Part shown: one piece after another, positions 52,893-61,764 of the stretch | Numbering within the stretch: the stretch's first letter is position 1 | Layout: each line of letters begins with the position of its first letter | Source: Ruminococcaceae bacterium UBA1734 | GTDB taxonomy: Bacteria; Bacillota; Clostridia; Oscillospirales; Acutalibacteraceae | Length of the DNA: 64,000 nucleotides | Reading direction: 5' to 3' | Assembly: GCA_002315765.1 (NCBI GenBank) | Contig: DCIE01000070.1 | Coordinates: forward strand, 1-64,000 | Notes under the pieces: generated by a model | Seen by the model: only the letters and a program-made list of their open reading frames with translations | The model's database searches: none | What the model was told of the DNA's origin: nothing | Made by a program: the position numbers and the translations under genes

Positions 52893-53627
52893 CTAAATTA
52901 CATATCCGCCGTTTACTCCGAGTACTTGTCCTGTAATATAATCGGCAGAAGGGGAGGAGAGAAAATAAATTGCATCGGAAATCTCGCTTGGGGAACCCAT
53001 TCGTCCCAGAGGGATTTCTTCCACAAAATTATTAAGGTCTTCCACAGTAATATCGGAATTCATAGATGTTTCAATCAGTCCCGGTGCAACTGCGTTAACG
53101 GTAATTCCGCTTGGGGCTAATTCCTTTGCTAAGGCTTTTGTAAGTCCTATTACACCGGCTTTTGATGCAGAATAGGCTACCTCACAAGAAGCTCCGACTT
53201 GTCCCCACATGGAGGAAACATTAATAATTTTACCGAACTTTTGCCCTATCATAAAAGGTGCAACACTTTTACAGCAATTATATACACCTTTTAAATTCAC
53301 ATCAAATATCATATCGGCATCAATATCGTCAATTTGTGTTATTGTCCCGATTTTCGAAATTCCGGCATTGTTTACTAAAATATCAATACCGCCGAATTTA
53401 TCAACGACTTCCTTAACTAATAAATTTGTTTCAAGTTTATTTGAAACATCTGCTTTAAAAATCTCGACAGAGTATCCACGACTGTTAAGAGAATTTGCCA
53501 ATATTTTGGCTGACTGAAAAGAATTATTATAATTTATAGCAACATTAAAGCCTTTTTCGGCAAAAAGTATGGCTGTGGCAGCACCGATACCTTTTGAACC
53601 TCCTGTAATTAAAACGGTTTTTTTCAT
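52893..53627 (-). CDS. SDR-family 3-oxoacyl-ACP reductase-like enzyme
   Basis: This NAD(P)-dependent short-chain dehydrogenase resembles FabG. The 244 residues have the TGGSKGIGAATA cofactor motif (about 8-19), NNAG (about 85-88), and the catalytic Ser-Tyr-Lys in INVSSMWG...VAYSASKAGV (Tyr and Lys of YSASK). A typical closing PSADYITGQVLGVNGGYVI also matches. ATG 53627 is chosen over TTG 53633. The gene is isolated from fatty-acid genes, so a different oxo substrate is possible. Confidence 0.88.
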   Translation of the reverse strand: MKKTVLITGGSKGIGAATAILFAEKGFNVAINYNNSFQSAKILANSLNSRGYSVEIFKADVSNKLETNLLVKEVVDKFGGIDILVNNAGISKIGTITQIDDIDADMIFDVNLKGVYNCCKSVAPFMIGQKFGKIINVSSMWGQVGASCEVAYSASKAGVIGLTKALAKELAPSGITVNAVAPGLIETSMNSDITVEDLNNFVEEIPLGRMGSPSEISDAIYFLSSPSADYITGQVLGVNGGYVI

Positions 53628-53762
53628 AATCAACGCCAGTCCTTTCTTTTAATCAATTATACCATTAACCTTTTATATAATCAATTAAAATAATTAGAAT
53701 ATCTTGTCCGATTGCTTCATAATAATTAATAAAAAAGATATTTTAAAAGAATGGGTGATTAT

Positions 53763-54398
53763 ATGAAAAATACAGTTGGAAGTGTTCTGAGTTTAAAAAA
53801 ATTAAGAATTATTAAAATCCAAACTAAGGATAAAATTACATTTTTGTTCTATTTTTTGATTATTGGTGGCATTTTTATTGGGATTTTTTCTTCAAGCAAA
53901 AATACGGTAAATTTTAAAATAGGAGATTATTTGCTTGAAAAATACTTATTGTTACATAAAAACAGCACAAATGTTCTTTTAATTTGTAAGACTTTTTTAA
54001 ATTTTTTAACACTCGACATTTTGCTGTATTTCTTGACAGTATCTTTGCTTGGAATAATTCTTATACCGTTTTATATGTTATCGTTGGGAATTATAGTAGG
54101 GACGGTTATTGCACAATCCTATGTAATATATCAGTTTAAAGGAATTGCTTTTAACGCTTTGGTATTAGCGCCCACATTGGCGGTGTTTATTATTTCGGTT
54201 GTAAGCGTATCAAAATATAATTTTGAGTTTTCGTCTAATTTATCAAAAATGTCATTTAACAAATTCACTAACGGAAATTTAGCAGAAAGATTTGCAAAGC
54301 TGACAAAAAAGAATATTATATTAATAATTATGTCGCTGGTGGCATCATTGGTTGATTTTACATTAAACAAATTGGCAAACAGCCTTTTTAATTTATAG
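53763..54398 (+). CDS. SpoIIM-family (DUF95) membrane protein
   Basis: SpoIIM is part of the engulfment machinery with SpoIID and SpoIIP, and the wider family includes non-sporulation members. The 211-residue protein has about 5 membrane helices (near 28-45, 80-115, 118-140, 185-205) and the ILIPFYMLSLGIIVGTVIAQSYVIYQFKGIAF core common to the family. ATG 53763 has GGGTGAT about 6 bases upstream. Sequence alone does not prove it is the canonical SpoIIM. Confidence 0.72.
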   Translation: MKNTVGSVLSLKKLRIIKIQTKDKITFLFYFLIIGGIFIGIFSSSKNTVNFKIGDYLLEKYLLLHKNSTNVLLICKTFLNFLTLDILLYFLTVSLLGIILIPFYMLSLGIIVGTVIAQSYVIYQFKGIAFNALVLAPTLAVFIISVVSVSKYNFEFSSNLSKMSFNKFTNGNLAERFAKLTKKNIILIIMSLVASLVDFTLNKLANSLFNL

Positions 54399-54430
54399 GG
54401 AAAGGGCATCAAACTAAATATATAAGAAAA

Positions 54431-54453
54431 AAGCCGATATCACAAATCGGCTT
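54431..54453. terminator. Hairpin after the SpoIIM-like gene
   Basis: AAGCCGAT (54431-54438) pairs with ATCGGCTT (54446-54453), an 8-bp stem with a 7-base loop. The A-run before it would give a T-run only on the minus strand, yet no minus-strand gene reads into it. Confidence 0.45.
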
Positions 54454-54467
54454 GTACTTCTATATCT

Positions 54468-54497
54468 AATTATACAAAATGAATATTTTGTATAATT
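54468..54497. repeat. Perfect 13-bp inverted repeat upstream of purB
   Basis: AATTATACAAAAT (54468-54480) and ATTTTGTATAATT (54485-54497) are separated by GAAT. It is AT-rich, and its second arm contains a possible -10 box (TATAAT, 54491-54496). It may be an operator or a hairpin; no regulator could be assigned. Confidence 0.5.
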
Positions 54498-54513
54498 AAG
54501 GGGAGAGGATGCG

Positions 54514-54570
54514 ATGAAATTGATAAGACGGTGTTATTGTATTGTTAATTTGTGTGGTGCAACCCAATAA
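54514..54570 (+). CDS. Possible 18-residue Cys-rich peptide
   Basis: AGGGGAGAGG, about 7 bases upstream, precedes an ATG that opens an 18-codon frame (MKLIRRCYCIVNLCGATQ). It lies directly after the inverted repeat at 54468-54497. It could be a leader peptide or a chance ORF. The 343-base gap 54399-54741 otherwise shows no gene. Confidence 0.25.
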   Translation: MKLIRRCYCIVNLCGATQ

Positions 54571-54676
54571 TCCGGTGATTATACCGCAAGTAAAATGTTT
54601 ATCAAGGATAGATAATAGCAACATAAGTATGCCAAAGCCTACAAATATTTCAAAGCGCCGAATAATACTTTAACAT

Positions 54677-54705
54677 TTGACAAAATTAACTAATAATGGT
54701 ATTAT
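54677..54705 (+). promoter_or_regulatory. Sigma-A promoter of purB
   Basis: TTGACA (54677-54682) and TATTAT (54700-54705) are 17 bases apart, 36 bases upstream of the purB start. Confidence 0.75.
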
Positions 54706-54741
54706 TATTAAATAAAAATATTAATGCTTTAGAGGAAAATT

Positions 54742-56178
54742 ATGTCTGATAATAAAACATCTTATGTATCGCCGTTATCTACAAGATACGCCGGTAAAGA
54801 AATGCAATACATTTTTTCATCTGATTTCAAGTTTAAAACATGGCGAAAACTTTGGATTGCTCTTGCAAAATCCGAAAAGGAATTAGGTCTTGAAATCAGT
54901 GATGAACAAATTTCGGAACTTGAAAAATACGCTGATGACATTAATTATGATGTTGCTGAAGCTCGTGAAAAAGAAGTTAGGCACGATGTAATGAGCCATG
55001 TTTATGCCTACGGTGTTCAATGTCCGAATGCAAAGCCAATAATTCACCTCGGTGCTACAAGTTGCTATGTCGGAGATAATGCCGATATTGTAGCAATGAA
55101 TGAAGCGGCTAAGCTTGTTTTGAAAAAAGCGGCAAGAGTTCTTAAAAATTTAAGAGATTTTTCCGAAAAATACAAATCACTTCCCTGCCTTGCCTACACC
55201 CATTTACAACCTGCGCAGCTTACTACGGTTGGTAAACGGGCTACACTTTGGATGAACGAGTTGGTTGGCGACATTAATAACCTTGAATATCAAATTTCTT
55301 CCTTGAAATTATTAGGTTCTAAAGGTACAACAGGCACCCAAGCAAGTTTTATGGAACTGTTTGAAGGTGATGAAGAAAAAGTAAAGAAGCTTGATTCCCT
55401 GATTGCCCAATATATGGGCTTTTCCGATTGCGTTCCGGTTTCAGGTCAAACTTATTCAAGAAAAACCGATTATTATATGCTTTCTGCTTTATGCGGTTTT
55501 GCTCAAAGTGCTTATAAGTTTTCAAACGACCTTCGCATTCTTCAGTCTTTTGAGGAAATGGAAGAACCCTTTGGTAAATCCCAAATCGGGTCTTCTGCAA
55601 TGCCTTATAAACGAAATCCCATGCGCAGTGAAAGAATTTCAGCACTTTCAAGGTATGTAATTTGCGATTTGCAAAATACCGCATTTACCTCTTCAACCCA
55701 GTGGTTTGAAAGAACACTTGACGATAGCGCTAACAAAAGAATATCGGTAGCCGAGGCATTTCTTGCGATTGATGCCATTTTAAATATTTATATCAACATT
55801 ACTGACGGAATCGTAGTATATGAAAAGGTTATCGAAAAGCGTGTAAACGAGAAACTGCCCTTTATGGCAACCGAAAATATTATGATGAAATCGGTTAAGC
55901 GTGGCGGCGACAGACAGCAATTACACGAAATTATCAGGGTTCATTCCCATTCAGCCGCAAAACGGGTCAAGCTTGACGGTCTTAACAACAATTTAATTGA
56001 TTTATTGGCAGAAGACGAGTCTATTCCGCTTAACAAAGACGAAATCATAAAGGAACTTAATCCCGATAAATTCATCGGAAGAAGTGTCTCTCAGGTTGAA
56101 GAGTTTAATAAAAACTATATTGAGCCGATACTATCAAAGTATTATGATTCTTCGGTTGAATCCGAGCTTAATGTTTAG
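54742..56178 (+). CDS. purB: Adenylosuccinate lyase
   Basis: PurB splits adenylosuccinate and SAICAR to give AMP and AICAR, with fumarate released. The 478-residue protein is an all-helical fumarase/aspartase fold. It has VRHDVMSHVYAYG, HLGATSCYVGDNAD, YTHLQPAQLTTVGKRA and the signature loop GKSQIGSSAMPYKRNPMRSERISALSR (about 279-305) with the catalytic Ser. The ATG at 54742 has AGAGGA upstream. It is followed after 11 bases by the P-type ATPase gene. Confidence 0.95.
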   Translation: MSDNKTSYVSPLSTRYAGKEMQYIFSSDFKFKTWRKLWIALAKSEKELGLEISDEQISELEKYADDINYDVAEAREKEVRHDVMSHVYAYGVQCPNAKPIIHLGATSCYVGDNADIVAMNEAAKLVLKKAARVLKNLRDFSEKYKSLPCLAYTHLQPAQLTTVGKRATLWMNELVGDINNLEYQISSLKLLGSKGTTGTQASFMELFEGDEEKVKKLDSLIAQYMGFSDCVPVSGQTYSRKTDYYMLSALCGFAQSAYKFSNDLRILQSFEEMEEPFGKSQIGSSAMPYKRNPMRSERISALSRYVICDLQNTAFTSSTQWFERTLDDSANKRISVAEAFLAIDAILNIYINITDGIVVYEKVIEKRVNEKLPFMATENIMMKSVKRGGDRQQLHEIIRVHSHSAAKRVKLDGLNNNLIDLLAEDESIPLNKDEIIKELNPDKFIGRSVSQVEEFNKNYIEPILSKYYDSSVESELNV

Positions 56179-56189
56179 GGAGTTGCAAT

Positions 56190-58784
56190 ATGATTTGGCA
56201 TAGTTCTGAATTAAACGAAATACAAAAAGAATTTAATGTTTCATTTGAAAACGGCTACACAAACGGTTCGGCTTATGAAAAACTGCAAAGTATAGGTAAA
56301 AATTCCATTACAAATCTTAAAAAGCCTTCCTTTTTCAGGCATTTTATTTATCAATTAAAGAGCAAATCCGCATACATTTTATCAATAATAGCTGTTATTA
56401 CATTAATTTTTAATATTATTTACAATAAATCGGATATATTTTCTCCTATATTAATAATAGGAATTATTATACTTAATTCTCTTATCAGCGCCTTTCAGTT
56501 GTATAGAAGTGAAATTGCTTTAGATAACCTAAAAAGTATTACCAATCCAAATGCGACGGTAATTCGTGACGGTGTCGAAAAAACAATAAATTCCGAAGAA
56601 TTAGTTACCGGTGATATAATTAAAATTAAGTCCGGCGATATTGTTCCTGCCGATGTCAGATTAATTGATACTCTTAATTTTTCCTGTAACGAATTTATTT
56701 TGACAGGCGAAGATATTCCCGTAAATAAACATTCGGATATTTTGGTCGAGGATATCGCACCTATTAATCAGCGAATTAATATGGCATATTCCGGTTGCGT
56801 TGCACTTACAGGTACAGCAAAAGGTGTTGTAGTTGAAACCGGCCTTAATACCGAAATAGGCAGAAATTCCGCAATTAATCAACAAGCCGGTGAAGATATA
56901 CTTCCTATTCAAAAGAGATTGGAAGGCACCGAAAAGATACTGAATATTTCGATTTTTGCAATTTGTTTTGTTATTTTTATCATTAGTTTGATTATTAATT
57001 TTAAAAACATCGGATTTGCTTCAACCACTGCCACTTCCCTTCTAAATGCTATGGCTTTGGCTGTTGCCGCAATTCCCGAAGGACTTCCTGCCATTTCTAC
57101 CATTGCTATTGCACTTGGAATTGAAAGAATCATTCGTGATGATATAATCATTAAAAAGGTAAAAGCACTTGAGGTAATCGGTAAAACAAGCGTTATTTGT
57201 TCTGATAAAACAGGTATTATTACAACCAACAGTATGTTTGTTAAAAAACTTTTTGACGGTACTGATTTTGTTGAAATTAATGATTCTACCTTAAGCGAAA
57301 AGCATAGAACAATTATTAAATTAGCGGCGGTATGTTCTACACTTGAAAACGATTCAACCGAAGCTTCTATAAAGAAATGCTGTCTTGAATACTGCGGTAG
57401 CGATACTGATGAGCTTCATACGGTTTTTCCGAGAGTCGGAATAATTCCTTTTGATTCCGAAAGAAAAACCATGACAAGTATTAATATGATAAACGGTAAG
57501 CCTGTGGCAATTGTTAAGGGTGCGCCGGAGGTTTTAGCGGATAAATTCAGCAATATTGATGCAAAGTTAATTGATGACATTAATCAACAAATGGCTAATG
57601 AGGCACTTAGAATTATATGCATCGGTATAAAAACATTGGATGAAATCCCTGCCAATCCTTCATCGGAAATTATTGAAAACGATTTGATTTTTGTCGGATT
57701 AATCGGTATAGACGACCCACCGAGAACTTCTACAATTGATGCTATTAAGGTTTGCGACCGTGCCGGTATTAAAACCGTTATGATTACCGGCGATAATTTG
57801 ACAACTGCAAAAGCGGTTGCAAGAAGAGTTGGTATTCTTAAGGACGGAACATTGGCAATAAGCGGTAACGAACTTGAAAATATCAGCGACGAAGAACTAC
57901 CGAAGGTTATCGGCAATTACAGTGTATTTGCAAGAATTACGCCAAACGACAAATTAAGAATTATTGATGCTTTTCAAAGGTCCGGAAAAATCGTAACAAT
58001 AACCGGAAACGGATTTAAAGATGCTCAAGCACTTGCAAATGCGGATATAGGCTGTGCTATGGGTAAATTCGGTACCGATGTTGCAAGAGGCAATGCCGAC
58101 ATTATTATAAACAACAGTCATTTTGAATCAATTATTAATACTATTAAAGAAAGTCGCGGATTGTTTGCGAATATTCAAAAAGCTGTTGCTTTTCTAATTA
58201 GTTGTAACTTGGCTGAACTTGCCATTTATTTTATTTGCTTATTGGTTTTCAAAAAGCCACCTATTTCGGCTGTTCAAATTCTTTGGATAAATCTTTTAAC
58301 CGACTGTGCACCCGTATTGGCACTCTCCACTCAAAAAGCCGAAAAATATGTAATGAACTATTCCCCTGCCCCATTATCGGGACGGATTTTTGATAATAGA
58401 AGCCTTTTTGATATTCTTATAAATTCCGCTTTCATTTCGGTTGTATCAATAATTTCTTTTGTTATCGGTTATATCAAGTTTGGCAGTTACGGTTTAGGTA
58501 TGACAATGTTGTTTGTTGTTCTGGGACTTACTGAAATATTACATGCTTTCAACTTAAAAGACCACAACAGCATTTTCAAAAACAAATTTGAGTTTTCCGG
58601 ATTTTTGGCAACATCATCGATTTTGGTTGTTTTTATTATTCTGTTTTTAGTATTAACTCCGGCGGGTTATGTTTTCGGTTTGGAAACTTTGAACGGAAAA
58701 CAGTTGTTTATCTGCATAGGATTATCAATTTTAATTATCCTATTTTCCGAACTGCTTAAATTCATTAAAAAAATTGTAAAATGA
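56190..58784 (+). CDS. Ca2+-type (P2) P-type ATPase with altered catalytic motifs
   Basis: The 864-residue protein is predicted to be a cation pump of the SERCA/PMCA branch. Ion-site motifs look intact: IPEGLP in M4 (296-300 region), N673/E676 in M5 (CNLAE) and NLLTD in M6 (701-705). The phosphorylation Asp339 is present (SDKTGIIT), as are KGAPE (443) and TGDN (533). But TGES is TGED (172-175), DKTGTLT is DKTGIIT, and the hinge TGDGxNDAPAL is TGNGFKDAQAL (605-615), where the Mg2+-binding Asp becomes Asn. So it can probably bind Ca2+ and be phosphorylated, but turnover is doubtful. It is co-transcribed with purB upstream and a lipoprotein downstream. Confidence 0.85.
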   Translation: MIWHSSELNEIQKEFNVSFENGYTNGSAYEKLQSIGKNSITNLKKPSFFRHFIYQLKSKSAYILSIIAVITLIFNIIYNKSDIFSPILIIGIIILNSLISAFQLYRSEIALDNLKSITNPNATVIRDGVEKTINSEELVTGDIIKIKSGDIVPADVRLIDTLNFSCNEFILTGEDIPVNKHSDILVEDIAPINQRINMAYSGCVALTGTAKGVVVETGLNTEIGRNSAINQQAGEDILPIQKRLEGTEKILNISIFAICFVIFIISLIINFKNIGFASTTATSLLNAMALAVAAIPEGLPAISTIAIALGIERIIRDDIIIKKVKALEVIGKTSVICSDKTGIITTNSMFVKKLFDGTDFVEINDSTLSEKHRTIIKLAAVCSTLENDSTEASIKKCCLEYCGSDTDELHTVFPRVGIIPFDSERKTMTSINMINGKPVAIVKGAPEVLADKFSNIDAKLIDDINQQMANEALRIICIGIKTLDEIPANPSSEIIENDLIFVGLIGIDDPPRTSTIDAIKVCDRAGIKTVMITGDNLTTAKAVARRVGILKDGTLAISGNELENISDEELPKVIGNYSVFARITPNDKLRIIDAFQRSGKIVTITGNGFKDAQALANADIGCAMGKFGTDVARGNADIIINNSHFESIINTIKESRGLFANIQKAVAFLISCNLAELAIYFICLLVFKKPPISAVQILWINLLTDCAPVLALSTQKAEKYVMNYSPAPLSGRIFDNRSLFDILINSAFISVVSIISFVIGYIKFGSYGLGMTMLFVVLGLTEILHAFNLKDHNSIFKNKFEFSGFLATSSILVVFIILFLVLTPAGYVFGLETLNGKQLFICIGLSILIILFSELLKFIKKIVK

Positions 58785-59236
58785 TGATTAAGAATAAACA
58801 TATTTATGTTTTTGTGTCGGTGATTTGCCTTATTCTATCGTTGTCGGCATGTGTTGTAACACCTTATACAGGCGATAGCAAAAATAAAGAAACTGTGGAA
58901 ATAAACGAGCCGACAGAATCGAGCTTAAACGAATATCGCAAAGCCTCATCTTTTGATGTTGACAGCACTGTATCAACCGAAACCCAATCCGAAACCCTCG
59001 GCACATCTTCTAAAATAAATGCTGAAACCTCGGAAAATATTACTGCTTCTTCCGACTCGGTTAATCAAAATATTGATGGGGAAATATCCTTTATCGCCAA
59101 TAGTAACTCTATGAAATTTCATAAAAGCACCTGTCAGTATGCTAAAAAAATTAAAGATATAAATAAAGTTGTATCAAATAATAGAGACGAATTAATCAGT
59201 CAGGGTTTTGTACCTTGCAAAAAATGTTGTCCTTAA
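58781..59236 (+). CDS. Lipoprotein with C-terminal Ada-like Cys-metal motif
   Basis: The 151-residue product has a lipoprotein signal with lipobox LSAC near residue 24 and a Ser/Thr/Glu-rich linker. The C-terminal domain FIANSNSMKFHKSTC...NRDELISQGFVPCKKCCP resembles the Ada-type zinc-binding module often attached to secreted nucleases. Unlike those, no catalytic domain is present. It overlaps the P-type ATPase stop by 4 bases, so the two are coupled. A metal-sensing or metal-buffering role beside the ATPase is inference. ATG 58784 is an alternative start. Confidence 0.75.
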   Translation: MMIKNKHIYVFVSVICLILSLSACVVTPYTGDSKNKETVEINEPTESSLNEYRKASSFDVDSTVSTETQSETLGTSSKINAETSENITASSDSVNQNIDGEISFIANSNSMKFHKSTCQYAKKIKDINKVVSNNRDELISQGFVPCKKCCP

Positions 59237-59240
59237 AACA

Positions 59241-59267
59241 AAAAAACTGCCGATGGCAGTTTTTTTG
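59241..59267. terminator. Bidirectional terminator between the lipoprotein and reductase genes
   Basis: AAAAAACTGCC (59241-59251) pairs with GGCAGTTTTTT (59255-59265), an 11-bp stem with a 3-base loop and T/A runs on both sides. Confidence 0.9.
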
Positions 59268-59268
59268 T

Positions 59269-59883
59269 TTATATAAAATTAGTTAATATTTTTTCTTCTT
59301 TTTTAGGAAGTCCGATACTTTCTTTTCCCAGGTTGATGGATTTAATTAAAAAAGCCATATTATTTCCTAAAGTTCTCATGGTTTGTAATCCCTCAAAATC
59401 CTTAACAGCCTCTCCCCTTTCCCGACCGTGAACACTGTTCCAATATTGACTTGAAACAACCGGCATACCGGTAATTGTAAAATATTTATTAAGCTCATCA
59501 AAGGTCGAAGAAGTTCCTCCGCGCCTTGCAACGGCTACCGAGGCACCGACTTTCATAGTTTTATCAATTTTACAGCTGGTAAATAACCTATCAAGAAAGG
59601 CAATTAATGTTGCATTAGCCGAAGCATAATAAACCGGCGAACCAACCACAAGTCCATCACATTCTTTAAATATTTCGGCTGCCTTATTTACATCGTCTTC
59701 AAATACACATTTGCCAAGTTGTCCGCATTTATTACAGGCAATACAACCCCTTATAGGCTTATTCCCTATTTGCATGGTAACAGTTTCAATTCCGTTTATT
59801 TGGAGAGTCTTTTCAATTTCACTTAAAGCAATCCCGGTGTTACTGTTATCACGAGGACTGCCGTTAATTAACAACACTTTCAT
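59269..59883 (-). CDS. Flavodoxin-fold NAD(P)H-dependent FMN reductase
   Basis: This 204-residue FMN-binding oxidoreductase belongs to the NADPH-dependent FMN reductase/WrbA-like group. It has the phosphate loop LLINGSPRDNSNTG (4-17), a Cys-rich RGCIACNKCGQLGKC segment (about 45-59) as in iron-sulfur flavoprotein-type reductases, and the GSPVYYASANATLIAFLDRL segment. ATG 59883 has AAAGGAAT upstream. Substrate is unknown. Confidence 0.85.
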   Translation of the reverse strand: MKVLLINGSPRDNSNTGIALSEIEKTLQINGIETVTMQIGNKPIRGCIACNKCGQLGKCVFEDDVNKAAEIFKECDGLVVGSPVYYASANATLIAFLDRLFTSCKIDKTMKVGASVAVARRGGTSSTFDELNKYFTITGMPVVSSQYWNSVHGRERGEAVKDFEGLQTMRTLGNNMAFLIKSINLGKESIGLPKKEEKILTNFI

Positions 59884-59950
59884 ATTTATGAATATTCCTT
59901 TCGTTTCTCTTTGTTTGTTTTAATCATTATACAACGATAAAAAGATATAT

Positions 59951-60196
59951 TCAACCTTTATATTTCTTTCTTGTGGCCAATCCACCTCTGATATGCCGTT
60001 CTTCCTTATTTTTATCTAAAACATTTCTGACCGACTGATAGATTGTCGGGTCGTCCTTTCTAAGCCTTTCTGTAACATCCTTATGTACCGTTGATTTTGA
60101 TATTTTAAAAACATTAGCAGTAGCCCTTACGGTTGAACCGGTATCAATTATATATTTCCCAAGTTCTAATGCTCTGTCTTTCATTTCGTCTCGCAT
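59951..60196 (-). CDS. spoIIID: Sporulation transcriptional regulator SpoIIID
   Basis: SpoIIID is the mother-cell regulator between SigE and SigK that helps switch on sigK. The 81-residue protein closely matches the family: ALELGKYIIDTGSTVRATANVFKISKSTVHKDVTERL contains the helix-turn-helix (about 20-45). RHIRGGLATRKKYKG matches the conserved basic C-terminal motif used for DNA contact. The ATG at 60196 has GGAGAT upstream. Its target sigK lies at 5452 in this window. Confidence 0.95.
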   Translation of the reverse strand: MRDEMKDRALELGKYIIDTGSTVRATANVFKISKSTVHKDVTERLRKDDPTIYQSVRNVLDKNKEERHIRGGLATRKKYKG

Positions 60197-60256
60197 AATC
60201 TCATCTCCAAAATTTTCTAATTAATTATACGAAACAATTATTTAATTTATTACAAA

Positions 60257-60289
60257 AAGCAACCGCCAAAGATGATTTGACGGTTGCTT
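60257..60289 (-). terminator. Terminator of the APC permease operon
   Basis: AAGCAACCG (60257-60265) pairs with CGGTTGCTT (60281-60289), a 9-bp stem with further pairing inside the loop. On the minus strand TTTTT follows directly, just after the permease stop. Confidence 0.8.
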
Positions 60290-60294
60290 GAAAA

Positions 60295-61752
60295 TTAATC
60301 CTTAATAAATTTTTTCCTTTGTTTTAGATAGAAAATAAAACCTATTACAATCCAAACAATTAACATAATATATGATTCTTCGCCGAAATTAACACCTGAC
60401 AATCCGGGAATCGGTATTAATTGAAGTATAATAAATGATATTGAAAAAATAATACCGATAATTGCCATAATCTTAAGTTTAGTTGTCCCATCACGGTCTT
60501 TTTTAATAACAACTAAAGTGGAAGCACAGGTGAAGAAATAACCAATTGAGGCACCGATAGCTGACATATCAACAAACCAACCAAGAGCCTCTCTGCCTAA
60601 TATGGGGCCGGAAAGTGAAATTAAGATGCAAAAAATCATAGCATTTTTAGGAGTTTGATATTTTTCATCAATTTTACCAAACCACTCCGGCAGGAAACCG
60701 TCTCGGCTCATTGAGTACATAAGTCGACTTGAAGCAAGATAAAAACCCATAATACCCGAAAGCACGGCACAGGAAACACCAACACCTATAACAATCTTAC
60801 CGAATATACCCATAAGCTCTTCGGCGGCGACAAGAAGAACCCATTCTCCGTTCATTACTCTTTCGGGCCAGTTTTTAAGAGCAGCTGCAGCAACTGTATT
60901 ATTTGATGTGTAGACAAAACATCCAAAAGCGATGGCAATACACATTATTCCCATTACTTTTTTATAAGAAAATTTAAACTCTTCGGCAGCCTGTGGTATT
61001 GTATCAAATCCTACAAATGCCCACGGTGCAATAGCGAATGTTGCAAGTATAGCTGATATAACACCTTGTGTTCCCGTATGTGCAAAATCGTTTATGTTTT
61101 CCGTTGTAGCTTTTGCGGCAATTGCGACGGTTTTATCAAAACCCCAAATCGGTGTCATATTTATTCCCTTTGCTTTTGCGGAAACCAAACCGGTAATACA
61201 GAGAGTAAAAGCACAAACAGCCAAAGTTGCCGCAAGAACAGTTTGAATAAATCCGGCTTTTTTTACACCGATAATGTTAAGAAAACCAAATAACAAGAGA
61301 ATTGACATGGCAAATATCATTTCTCCCATCCAAACATCAAAACCGGCTATTTGATAATGAAAACCGAATTTTAAAATATCAGCAGAGCCATCAATACCGT
61401 CAACGATTAAACCGATTGCCGTGGAATTCATAGGCACATTTGTAAGATACGCCGCAACTAAAAACCAACCGCATATATAGGCAGGATTTTTGCCGAAACA
61501 ATTTTTTGTAAAGGTAAATTCACCACCGGCTTTTGGAAATTTAGGTACCAAATAGGCATAACTAAAGGCGATAACTACCATAACAAGTGCACCTAAAACC
61601 ATTGCAATTGCAGTACCTGCAACACCTGAATTAGGAAGAAACTTTTTCCCGGGATTAATAAAAGAACCCCAACCGATTATGCAACCAAAAGCTATAGCCC
61701 AAACAGAAATCGGACTTAAAGTTTTTTGGAGTTCTATGTCATTTTTGTCCAT
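60295..61752 (-). CDS. APC-family amino acid/amine permease
   Basis: This 485-residue transporter has about 12 membrane helices of the APC superfamily. The N-terminal helix motif IGWGSFINPGK fits the consensus G-x-G-I/x-F of the substrate-binding unwound helix. APWAFVGFDTIPQAAEEFKF is the conserved helix 6 to loop motif. It is encoded 12 bases after a winged-helix/LicC-like nucleotidyltransferase gene, so it may import choline, ethanolamine or another amine used by that enzyme (inference). Confidence 0.9.
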   Translation of the reverse strand: MDKNDIELQKTLSPISVWAIAFGCIIGWGSFINPGKKFLPNSGVAGTAIAMVLGALVMVVIAFSYAYLVPKFPKAGGEFTFTKNCFGKNPAYICGWFLVAAYLTNVPMNSTAIGLIVDGIDGSADILKFGFHYQIAGFDVWMGEMIFAMSILLLFGFLNIIGVKKAGFIQTVLAATLAVCAFTLCITGLVSAKAKGINMTPIWGFDKTVAIAAKATTENINDFAHTGTQGVISAILATFAIAPWAFVGFDTIPQAAEEFKFSYKKVMGIMCIAIAFGCFVYTSNNTVAAAALKNWPERVMNGEWVLLVAAEELMGIFGKIVIGVGVSCAVLSGIMGFYLASSRLMYSMSRDGFLPEWFGKIDEKYQTPKNAMIFCILISLSGPILGREALGWFVDMSAIGASIGYFFTCASTLVVIKKDRDGTTKLKIMAIIGIIFSISFIILQLIPIPGLSGVNFGEESYIMLIVWIVIGFIFYLKQRKKFIKD

Positions 61753-61764
61753 AAAAACACCATA

